Part shown: positions 1 through 7,144 of the stretch, in pieces | How positions within the stretch are numbered: the stretch's first letter is position 1 | How the letters are laid out: the number at the start of each line of letters is the position of its first letter | Source of the DNA: Minicystis rosea | GTDB taxonomy: Bacteria > Myxococcota_A > Polyangia > Polyangiales > Polyangiaceae | Assembly: GCA_001931535.1 (NCBI GenBank) | Contig: CP016211.1 | Span: 15,701,501 to 15,765,500 of the forward strand | DNA: 64,000 bases | Direction: 5' to 3' | Program-made: the position numbers and the translations under genes | Notes under the pieces: generated by a model | Database searches by the model: none | What the model saw: only the letters and a program-made list of their open reading frames with translations | Told to the model about the DNA's origin: nothing

Positions 1-819
1 GATGCGGCGCTCCACGGCTTCCGCATCGCCGACACTCTTGCGCAGGTGCAGAGGCGCGCGGACGACATGCTGCTCGAACCAACGCAGCAGCTCGAGGAGC
101 TCGAGGTCCGTGGACCCGCTCTCGCCGCCGAGGGCGCGCACCATGGCCGCGTCGACGTCAATCACGTGGAGCAGCGATCGGCCGAGGAGCGAGAGAGCAA
201 CGTAGTCGCCCGTCGGGGTCGGCTCGCCGCCGGCCGCGACCTCGGGCGCCTGGAATCCGGAGACCTTGTCGTCGTCGCTCTCGAGCGCGGCGCTCCTCCC
301 CCAACCCATCACGTACCAGCGCCCTTCGGGCGACAACAGGATGTCGCTGCACGCGATGCGGCCCAGGCAAACGGGCGTGCCGCGCCTGGGATCGATCACA
401 CCATGGGCTGCTCGCATCACCTGGGAGAGGCTCGCGTGGAGCCCCGCCGCGCTTTCGTGGGGCACCTTCCGGCCTGTTTCGAGCAGAAGGCGGTAGAGGC
501 CTTCACCGTCGATGACGGCGTCACAGGCCATTTCGAGGTAGGGTATTCCTTCGGCGACGCCGCGCGCCGTCACCTTCGGGATGAGCGGGTGATCGAGGAG
601 CCCATGCACGCGCGCTCTCTCCGCGAGCGCCGCGGCCGACCACGCCGCACCAACGGACGTGTCGGGGACGAGCACCACACAAGCTCTCTCATCCACGGCG
701 CGCCTCGCCGAAACGAGCCGGAGCGAGCCGCGGGCCCGGATGATTCGTGGGGTTAGATATCGACCGAGCCATACGGATTGCGGACCATTCGAAATCGCCG
801 TGCCCCTGCAGGACGTCAT
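1..819 (-). CDS. Ser/Thr pseudokinase-like protein, C-terminus beyond the left edge
   Basis: An open minus-strand frame runs from an ATG at 819 to base 1 with no stop, so the C-terminus is outside the window. A GAGG ribosome site lies 6 bases before the ATG. The reading resembles a Hanks-type kinase: an N-lobe start (VWLGRYLTPRIIRARG), a central RIACSDILLSPEG where the HRDxxxxN catalytic loop should be, MGWG in place of DFG, and GFQAPE matching the usual APE motif. The catalytic Asp, the loop Asn and the DFG Asp all appear to be missing, so I infer a pseudokinase or very divergent kinase. A long plus-strand frame opposite it (46-756) has shadow-like composition and is not a gene. Function beyond a likely regulatory or scaffold role cannot be read. 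Confidence 0.75.
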   Translation of the reverse strand, partial: MTSCRGTAISNGPQSVWLGRYLTPRIIRARGSLRLVSARRAVDERACVVLVPDTSVGAAWSAAALAERARVHGLLDHPLIPKVTARGVAEGIPYLEMACDAVIDGEGLYRLLLETGRKVPHESAAGLHASLSQVMRAAHGVIDPRRGTPVCLGRIACSDILLSPEGRWYVMGWGRSAALESDDDKVSGFQAPEVAAGGEPTPTGDYVALSLLGRSLLHVIDVDAAMVRALGGESGSTDLELLELLRWFEQHVVRAPLHLRKSVGDAEAVERRI

Positions 820-1233
820 TGCTTGTGCCTCGTAGATGCGTGGTGGGTGGTAAGAGCGCGCGTGTGCGCCGAGAACGCGCGCGCGCGTCCGGATCACGGC
901 ACCCCAGGCCACGCAGACTGCCGGGAGAGAGGCCACAAGCGATCTTAACAAGAAATAAGATGTGGAATTCGTTCGGCTCACCCACCATCGCTGCGTTCGC
1001 AGACAGGGAGCGTCGCCCCGTTGGGCACAGCGAGTGTGTCGGGGCGAGCCAGCGAGCGTGGTAAACAAATATTCTTTTCAGCACTGGGCGCGGCGCCCTC
1101 TCGTGAGATACGTATTCAGAGCGAGCCCGAGGCCCCAATGGCTTTGGGCCTGTAGGGGTGTGTTTTTCATGTGGTCCAATGGTTCGACCTGGCTCACCGC
1201 GGCGCCGTCGTGTCCGCCGGAGCGCCGGATCCG
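820..1233. other. Intergenic region between divergent pseudokinase and sigma-factor genes
   Basis: No gene is supported here. An AT-rich patch (about 945-970) in otherwise GC-rich DNA, and another near 1065-1080, are the best promoter candidates for the divergent genes. A hairpin with a T-run lies at 1130-1167. Confidence 0.5.
1130..1167 (+). terminator. Possible hairpin with T-run before the sigma-factor gene
   Basis: AGGCCC (1130-1135) pairs with GGGCCT (1146-1151) around a 10-base loop, followed 11 bases later by TTTTT. It looks like a weak intrinsic terminator or attenuator about 65 bases upstream of the first sigma-factor gene. The distance between stem and T-run argues against a strong terminator. 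Confidence 0.3.
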
Positions 1234-1917
1234 ATGAGCGCGGCGCCCTCTTTCATCGACTCTGCTCGCCCCGGCGAGAAGGACGCGGGTGTGCTCGAAA
1301 CCCTCTCTGACCCAGGAGACAGCGTGGATCGATCCGAGGACCTCGACGCCGAAGGCGCGCTCTTGCATTGCTGGGCCGAGCAGCGGGACGATCTCCTCCG
1401 CTTCTGCCGGCGATCGCTGGGTCGAGCCGACGGCGAGGAGGCCTTCAGCCGAGCAACGTTGTCGATGCTCCGCGCCGCCGTCGCGATGGGGGCCGTCCGC
1501 CGCCCAGCGGCCTGGCTCCAGTTGCTCGTCCATCGCGCGTGCGTGGACGTCCACCGCGAGCGCGCGCGGCGCGAAAGGCTCCTCTTGCTCACCCATCGAG
1601 GGGACGACCTCGTCGAGCTCGCGATACCCCACCACGCCGTCTGCGATCCCGAGCAAACCATCCTCGATCGCGAGGCGCTCGTCCGGCTGGAGAGTGCCAT
1701 TCGCGCATTGCCGCACGCGCTGCGCGCCCCCTTCCTCCTGCGCGTCGAAGACGAGCTGTCGTACGCCGACATGGCCGCGCGCCTCTTCGAGTCCGAGGAG
1801 AGCCTGCGCAAGCGCGTGCAGATCGCCCGCCGGCTCCTGCGGCGCTCGGCCCTCTCCGACGAAACGAACACCTCCGCAGCACCCGACGAGACACCCCTAC
1901 CGGAGCACGCGGCATGA
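1234..1917 (+). CDS. ECF-type RNA polymerase sigma factor (first of two flanking a caspase-like gene)
   Basis: A 227-residue sigma-70-family protein. Region 2-like sequence is at about residues 40-115 (WAEQRDDLLRFCRRSLGRAD, then LLVHRACVDVHRERARR). A region 4 helix-turn-helix follows near the end (LRAPFLLRVEDELSYADMAA, then ESLRKRVQIARRLL). The ATG at 1234 was chosen because the residues upstream of it (from 1171) do not look like protein; CGGAG lies 11 bases before it. Its stop overlaps the start of the next gene (ATGA at 1914-1917), so the two are translationally coupled. Without a recognisable anti-sigma factor, control may come from the caspase-like neighbour; that is inference. Confidence 0.85.
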   Translation: MSAAPSFIDSARPGEKDAGVLETLSDPGDSVDRSEDLDAEGALLHCWAEQRDDLLRFCRRSLGRADGEEAFSRATLSMLRAAVAMGAVRRPAAWLQLLVHRACVDVHRERARRERLLLLTHRGDDLVELAIPHHAVCDPEQTILDREALVRLESAIRALPHALRAPFLLRVEDELSYADMAARLFESEESLRKRVQIARRLLRRSALSDETNTSAAPDETPLPEHAA

Positions 1918-3626
1918 GCGACGCGAGAGATCGATTGGACCTCTTCCTCGCCGACGCCGACGAGCGCCGCCCCGTCCTCGAAGAGGGCTTGCCCGGCAAC
2001 GCCGCCGAGCAGGGGCCGCGGCCCCGGAAGACCCGGGACGTCAACCATTGGCGGCGCACCGATGCCGATCGCAATGATTTGGGTCTCCAGAAATGGGCGC
2101 TCGTCGCGCCCGAGGGCAGGGAAGGCGATCGGATGATCGAGGCCGTAGAGCCGCTCGTCGCGCTGCGCGAAGGCGAGCAGGGCGCGCCCGCACGCGTGTA
2201 CCGCGTACCGCCGGAGATGGACGCCAAGCAGTCGGCGGAGTGGAAGCGCGATGTCTATTGGTCCGAAGAGGTGGCCGAGGACGAGCGGCCGCTCTACCTC
2301 ATGATGCTCGGTGATCTCCACCATGCCTCGGTGGGGCTGCAGCACGCGCTTGCCAATGACGCGCTCACCGGGCGCATCCATTTCACCAACGAAATGGGCG
2401 AGACGGATCTCGCCGGCTACGCCGCCTACGCCGAGAAGGTCGTGCGCTATGCGCAGGGCGGCACCCTCGAGACCGCGGCAGATCTGCTCTTCCACGTGGC
2501 GCCCGACGGCACGCCGGCCACCCTCACGGGCAAAGCCAGGCTCGTCGATCCATGCCTCGATGCGTCCGCGGAGGCGCACGCGGCGGGCAAGCTTCCTGCC
2601 GCGTCCGTGCGCGCCATTTCGGCCGAGACCGTCGACGCGCTGCTCGCCGAGGGCGGCGGCGCGCGGCCCTCGGTGCTGCTCACGGTGAGCCACGGCCTCG
2701 GCGCGCCCCGGCGTGGCTGGCGGAGCGAGGAGGAGCAATGGAGGCGCCAGGGAGCGCTGCTCGTCGACCGCGGGGAGATCCTCGACGCCGAGCGGCTCTC
2801 GGGACAACCCTTCTTGCCGGGCGGGATGTGGTTCTTCCTCGCGTGCTTCGGCGCGGGCACGCCCAGCGCGAGCGCCTATCACACGTGGTTGTCGCAGCTC
2901 GCGGAGGAGGAGCAATTCGGCGGCAGCCTCAAGGCCGTGCTCCACAGCCTCCCCGCGCCCGGCCAGCGCCCCTTCGTCGCGGCCCTGCCGCAGGCCGCGC
3001 TGGCCAACGCGGCGGGGCCGCTCGCGGTGATTGGCCACGTCGACCTGGCGTGGACCTATGGATTCTCGGGCACGCGCGATCTGTCGGAGAGCAAGAAGTC
3101 TCGCATCTACCGCTCGCTCGAGGTGCTGGTTCGCGGGAGCCGCGCGGGCATCGCGCTGGAAGCGCTCATGGAGATGTACCGCGGGGCGAACGACGATCTC
3201 TCCCAGAGCTACCAGGCCGAGGCCGACGCGCGCACGCAGGGGCGGCCCGATCCCACGGACCGCGCGGCGCGCGCCCATCTGTGGATGCTGCGCAACGATC
3301 TCCGCGGCTACGTGTTGCTCGGCGATCCGGCGGCGCGCCTGCCGCTCCGACAGCTCGCGCTCCAAGCGAAGGTGTTTCGGCCCAGAGCCCCGGAGGTGGG
3401 CCAGGTGCCCATGGAGGCGCTGTCCGTCGCAACGCCGGCGGCCACGGCGCAGGAAGCTGCGGTGCTGGCGATGCTTCGTGGCGACGAGGCGCCGCGTGGG
3501 ATCGCGGAGCGCGCGGGCGTGTCGTTGGAGACGCTTTGGGCGTGGGTCGACGTCTACCGTGCGGGAGGGCGTGCGCGGCTCGCCCCCGAAATGGACCGCG
3601 ACGGCACATCGCTAGAGCCGCGTTGA
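1914..3626 (+). CDS. Caspase-fold (clan CD-like) protein with C-terminal helix-turn-helix
   Basis: A 570-residue protein starting at an ATG that overlaps the stop of the sigma-factor gene. A His/Cys pair typical of the caspase/CHAT/gingipain fold is visible: VLLTVSHG with His260 at the end of a beta strand, and WFFLACFGAG with Cys311. LAVIGHVDLAWTYGF about 95 residues later is also typical of CHAT/C25-type proteins. The last ~45 residues (LRGDEAPRGIAERAGVSLET and onward, about 520-562) read as a compact HTH of the kind seen in transposases and regulators. The N-terminal 240 residues match nothing I recognise. No signal peptide is seen, so it should be cytoplasmic. It sits between two ECF sigma genes in one operon, suggesting that it processes or controls a sigma factor. 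Protease activity is not proven. Confidence 0.8.
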   Translation: MSDARDRLDLFLADADERRPVLEEGLPGNAAEQGPRPRKTRDVNHWRRTDADRNDLGLQKWALVAPEGREGDRMIEAVEPLVALREGEQGAPARVYRVPPEMDAKQSAEWKRDVYWSEEVAEDERPLYLMMLGDLHHASVGLQHALANDALTGRIHFTNEMGETDLAGYAAYAEKVVRYAQGGTLETAADLLFHVAPDGTPATLTGKARLVDPCLDASAEAHAAGKLPAASVRAISAETVDALLAEGGGARPSVLLTVSHGLGAPRRGWRSEEEQWRRQGALLVDRGEILDAERLSGQPFLPGGMWFFLACFGAGTPSASAYHTWLSQLAEEEQFGGSLKAVLHSLPAPGQRPFVAALPQAALANAAGPLAVIGHVDLAWTYGFSGTRDLSESKKSRIYRSLEVLVRGSRAGIALEALMEMYRGANDDLSQSYQAEADARTQGRPDPTDRAARAHLWMLRNDLRGYVLLGDPAARLPLRQLALQAKVFRPRAPEVGQVPMEALSVATPAATAQEAAVLAMLRGDEAPRGIAERAGVSLETLWAWVDVYRAGGRARLAPEMDRDGTSLEPR

Positions 3627-3664
3627 CGTGCGTGTGATCGAGCCGCAGGGCATGGAGGTGCCGT

Positions 3665-4306
3665 GTGCGCAACAACGCGCAACGCGAGCGGTCATTGGTT
3701 GTTCCTTTGGACTCGGGCGTTCGCGACGCGCTCATCGATGCATGGAAACATCATCGTCGGCGCCTCCTCGTGCTTTGCCGGCGTTGGGCCGGCGGAACGC
3801 ACGCGGACGCGGAGGACATCGTGAGTCACGTGATCGTCAAGGCGCTCGAGGAGGCGGCGGGCGGCGCGGTCGTGGTGAGCTACCCGGCGTGGCTCATGAG
3901 CATCGCGTGGAACCTCTGCATCGATCTGCACCGCCAGCGGGCCCGCGTCCGCCGGGCGCTCGATCTCGTCGCGTACCGCTCGGCCACCGAGGAACAGGCG
4001 GCGAGGAGCCCGGAGGCGCTCCACCTCCAAAGCGAGCTCGGGGAGTGCCTTCGAAAAGCCATGGACGAGCTGCCCTCTCTCCTCGGCGACCCGTGCAAAC
4101 AGCGCTTCTTGGAGGACACACCCTATGAGCAGATCGCCGCGGAGCTCGGGATCAACAACGATACAGCCCGAAAGCGCATTCAGGAGGCGCGGGCGATCCT
4201 CAAGGCGCGCGTGGGCGCCTATCAACGGGATGGCGTGATGGGAGCCCAAAAGAGGCCGAGGCGACCGCCTCGATGCAAGGAGAGGAATCGCGCGAGTGGT
4301 CTTTGA
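3665..4306 (+). CDS. ECF-type RNA polymerase sigma factor (second)
   Basis: A 213-residue sigma factor starting at GTG 3665, preceded by a strong GGAGG (3654-3658) six bases upstream. Region 2 is at about residues 25-95 (RRRLLVLCRRWAGGTHADAE, then AWLMSIAWNLCIDLHRQRAR). Region 4 is at about 130-180 (RFLEDTPYEQIAAELGINND, then TARKRIQEARAILKAR). It begins 38 bases after the caspase-like gene ends, so it belongs to the same transcription unit. It is not a close copy of the first sigma factor. The 30-residue basic tail (QKRPRRPPRCKERNR) is unusual. Confidence 0.85.
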   Translation: MRNNAQRERSLVVPLDSGVRDALIDAWKHHRRRLLVLCRRWAGGTHADAEDIVSHVIVKALEEAAGGAVVVSYPAWLMSIAWNLCIDLHRQRARVRRALDLVAYRSATEEQAARSPEALHLQSELGECLRKAMDELPSLLGDPCKQRFLEDTPYEQIAAELGINNDTARKRIQEARAILKARVGAYQRDGVMGAQKRPRRPPRCKERNRASGL

Positions 4307-4357
4307 GGTTCCGTGCTTCGACGTGACGATGACCCGAGAACCGATCTCGCCGACGTG

Positions 4358-4843
4358 TCAGGGCGTGTCGCTCTCGGGCGCAGTCCACGTGGTGCCATAG
4401 CCCGTGCGCAATGCACCTCGGGGGAGGATCTCCTCGCGGGTCACGTGGAGCGCATACCAGCTCTCGGTGGCGAAGAGGGCGTGATTGGGCTGTTCGCCGT
4501 TCAAGTGAATGAACGCTTCCGCGGCGCGCTCCGGCGTGTCGCCGAGCGCGACCAGCGCCGGGAGGAGCGTCGCGCCGAGCCGCGCCTCGATTTGCACGTC
4601 GCCTTCGGGCTCGAATCGCTCGGCACCTGGCCCGCGTGCGTCGCGCGCCAGGTGGAAGAGGGCGCGCGCGTCCACCTCTCGATAGCGCTCGGCGGAGACG
4701 AGGAAGGTGAGCCGCGCCTCCACCACCGCGCCCGCTCGGCTGTCGTAGGCGAGGGAAGGGGCCGTCACCGGCACCGGCTCGCCGCCGGGGGCGCGGAGAA
4801 CGAGGGGCGTTTGCATCTCCGCATGAGCACGTCGGGTACGCAT
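4358..4843 (-). CDS. Unknown protein encoded downstream of the DUF4157 protein
   Basis: A 161-residue protein. The start at ATG 4843 is set by a GGAGG 7-8 bases upstream, although the frame is open to 4879. It begins 13 bases after the stop of the DUF4157 gene, so the two form an operon. It is a soluble, beta-rich-looking sequence with no signal peptide (VVEARLTFLVSAERYREVDA; WYALHVTREEILPRGALRTG). I do not recognise a family. Given its position it may be a chaperone, immunity or cargo partner of the DUF4157 protein; that is a guess from context. Confidence 0.75.
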   Translation of the reverse strand: MRTRRAHAEMQTPLVLRAPGGEPVPVTAPSLAYDSRAGAVVEARLTFLVSAERYREVDARALFHLARDARGPGAERFEPEGDVQIEARLGATLLPALVALGDTPERAAEAFIHLNGEQPNHALFATESWYALHVTREEILPRGALRTGYGTTWTAPESDTP

Positions 4844-4856
4844 CGATCTCACCTCC

Positions 4857-6872
4857 TCACTCGGCCCTCCAACTGCCATCTTCGTGGGTGAGCATCAAGA
4901 GCCGGTGGCCGCGCTTGCCCTTCGCCGTGAAGGCGCCCACGTCGAGGGCGACGGCCTCGCTCTGCGTGAGCTTGATCTCGAGCCTGGGCTTGGGATCGGC
5001 CCCAGGGGCGAGCTTGACGATGCCCAGGATCGAGATCGAGACGTCGGCCACGTTGCCGAGCATCGGGGGAAAGCCCCTCGTGATCTCGCTCTGCACCAAC
5101 GGATGTCCCAGCGCCGCGAAGGCCTGGGCGCTCTCCTCGATCGTCGATACGACCGCTCCCGAGCTCACCTGCTCTTCGATCCTCTTTCTCTCCTGCGCCG
5201 CGCGGAAAGCCTTCTCGATGGCGGCGGCGACTCGCTCGCCGATGGGCTTGAGGAAATCGCCGATGCTCGGCGAGATCGCTTTGTCCAACGTCCCCGTGAC
5301 CGACCCGCCGACGTCGAAGGAGATGAGCTGAGCCGGCATTCCGCGCTCCTTGACGAACTTGAAGCCCGCCGAGACTTCGCCGCGAAACGGCCCGACCGTC
5401 ACATTGCCCTTCGTCTTCACCGCTTGGACGCTGGCGCCGATGACCTCGGTCGAGCGCCGCTCCGGCTTCGCGGACGGCTCGCCGAAGCCCGCGCGCTTGT
5501 ACTTCTCGATCGACGCCTTGTCGTACTTACGACCTGAGGAGAGCTTCCCCTCGAGCTTCGCCTTGGCCACCTTCGCGATGCCGAAGTCACCCTTGGCGAC
5601 GGCGAGCCCCCCTGTCTCCACATAAGAGCCTTTGGATCCGAGCTTCTCCCGCTCGACATCCGCCGCCCACGCCTCGGCGCCTTTCCAGCCCTCGCCGCCG
5701 CCCCAACCGTAGTTGGCGAGCTCGCGCGGCAGCCACACGGACTCTCGGAAGCGGCGATAAACGCCGTAGGAGATCAGCGCCATCGCGTCGTCCGGGGTGG
5801 CGCCCGTGGCCTCCAGATAACCGCCCAGCTCCCCGCCCAGCTCACCGATGTTGCCGACCTTCGCGCCGCTGGTCAGCACCGTCTCGAACCGCACTTTGTA
5901 TCCGTCGAACCGCCTCTCGACTTCGGCCTTGAAGCGGAAGCCGAGGTATCCAATCCCGCTCGGGTCGACCGGGACCTTGAGCGTGGCCACGATCTCCCCG
6001 GTGTCGCCCGTGGCCGGCGCCACGCGCCGGAGGAGCGGCGCGAATCGCTGCAGGAGGGAGCGCGCGTTTCCCTCCGCCTCGATCTCGATCCGTGGCTCTT
6101 CGTCCTCCTCGTGTCGCTGCTCCGGGAGCTCCTCTTCGACCTCCCACGCGTCGAAGTCATCCATGTCCTGCCGCGCGTCCCACGGCTCGTATTCGTGGTC
6201 GTCGCGCATGCGCTGGATGGGGCCGGGCGCGGGAGAGCCCGCGGAGCGCTGCGCCGAGGCGTGGCCTACGGCGGTCACGCTGCTCGAGGGAGCGCGTGCG
6301 GCAAGCGCGCCCATCGCATCGGCCTCCGCCTCGAGCCCCGCATCGTCGTTGAGGCCAACGCCCTTGTATTGGGTCGTCGCCCGCACCCGTCCTTGGTGTC
6401 GCTGCTCCAGGTGCCAGAGCTCATGCCCCAACACCTCTTGTCCTCGCGTCGTCTCCGGCGACCATTGGCCCGGCGCAAAATGGATGTCGCTTCCCTGCGT
6501 GAACGCCAGCGCCCCCAGCGCCGCCGCGCGCGGCGAGCTCGGGTGCACCCGCACGTTGGAGTAGTCGGCCCCGAACGCCGTCTCCATCTTCGCCCTCACC
6601 GGCGCCGGGATCTTCGTGGTGTTGGCGGCGCTGGAGGCGCTGCTCGTCGCCGCCTCGCCGCCGGCGGCGGCCTTGGCCTGAATCACGGAGGCGTGCGACG
6701 CGCTCAGCATCTCTCGCAAGGCCCGATTGCCCACCGCCCGCTGGAGCTCCAGCACGCGCGTCGACCACGAAGCCGGCTGGCGCGCGCCGCGATCACTATG
6801 AATGGCCGGCCGCGCGCCGGTCCTCCCTCGCGCCCCCGCCGGCACCCTCTGCATCATCGCCAGAGCACTCAT
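4857..6872 (-). CDS. DUF4157-domain (eCIS-associated) protein, 671 residues
   Basis: The N-terminus carries the LQRAVGNRALREML motif (about residues 43-56), common in proteins linked to extracellular contractile injection systems. It is followed by a DUF4157 domain at about 88-165 with an intact HExxH metallopeptidase-like motif (HELWHLEQRHQG, His150-His154). An acidic linker (about 225-265) leads into a long body of unknown fold, ending in beta-rich sequence (DVSISILGIVKLAPGADPK). GGAG stands 6 bases before the ATG at 6872. Known biology: DUF4157 proteins are enriched among eCIS-associated genes. Inference: this is an effector or cargo-linked protein; no contractile sheath or baseplate genes lie in this window. 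Residues 1-70 and the upstream DNA are shared with the gene starting at 36798. Confidence 0.85.
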   Translation of the reverse strand: MSALAMMQRVPAGARGRTGARPAIHSDRGARQPASWSTRVLELQRAVGNRALREMLSASHASVIQAKAAAGGEAATSSASSAANTTKIPAPVRAKMETAFGADYSNVRVHPSSPRAAALGALAFTQGSDIHFAPGQWSPETTRGQEVLGHELWHLEQRHQGRVRATTQYKGVGLNDDAGLEAEADAMGALAARAPSSSVTAVGHASAQRSAGSPAPGPIQRMRDDHEYEPWDARQDMDDFDAWEVEEELPEQRHEEDEEPRIEIEAEGNARSLLQRFAPLLRRVAPATGDTGEIVATLKVPVDPSGIGYLGFRFKAEVERRFDGYKVRFETVLTSGAKVGNIGELGGELGGYLEATGATPDDAMALISYGVYRRFRESVWLPRELANYGWGGGEGWKGAEAWAADVEREKLGSKGSYVETGGLAVAKGDFGIAKVAKAKLEGKLSSGRKYDKASIEKYKRAGFGEPSAKPERRSTEVIGASVQAVKTKGNVTVGPFRGEVSAGFKFVKERGMPAQLISFDVGGSVTGTLDKAISPSIGDFLKPIGERVAAAIEKAFRAAQERKRIEEQVSSGAVVSTIEESAQAFAALGHPLVQSEITRGFPPMLGNVADVSISILGIVKLAPGADPKPRLEIKLTQSEAVALDVGAFTAKGKRGHRLLMLTHEDGSWRAE

Positions 6873-6975
6873 GATGTCTCCAATCGATACGTTCCCTCAT
6901 CGAGGACGCTCGGCGGCCGCGTTCGTGAGCAGGAAACGACCGACGTCACCGTCGGAACGAGGGCTGTGTGCTGTT
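6873..6975 (-). promoter_or_regulatory. Upstream region shared with the second leader-protein locus
   Basis: This DNA upstream of the DUF4157 gene resembles 36799-36910 upstream of the other leader-protein gene. Shared blocks include GGACGCTCGG, GGCCGCGTTCGTGAGC and AAACGAC in the same order and spacing. Conservation of non-coding DNA along with the N-terminal leader suggests a common promoter or 5' regulatory element, duplicated with the gene start. Confidence 0.55.
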
Positions 6976-7144
6976 TCTCGGGGACGTAGGTGGCGAGCCC
7001 GTGGGGCGTGACCACGAGCGCAGCGTGCTGGGGCGAGAGCCGATGACGGCGCCCTCGGGCCGCGTGGACGCGGGCGCCTTCCTCCTCGGGGAGTGAGGGG
7101 AGGGGCGCCCGCGCCGAGCTCGGTTTGCGCTCGCTCTCGCGGCG

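Noticed and set aside
46..756. 236-residue plus-strand frame
   Set aside because: Antisense to the pseudokinase frame, which has the kinase motifs and a ribosome site; the plus frame has shadow composition.
1194..3365. 723-residue minus-strand frame
   Set aside because: Antisense to the sigma and caspase-like genes; Arg/Ala-rich mirror of their codons with no recognisable domain.
1194..4306. Type III-E-like CRISPR/CASP-sigma system
   Set aside because: Only the general theme of protease and sigma factor is shared; no CRISPR array, effector or Csx30-like protein is present.
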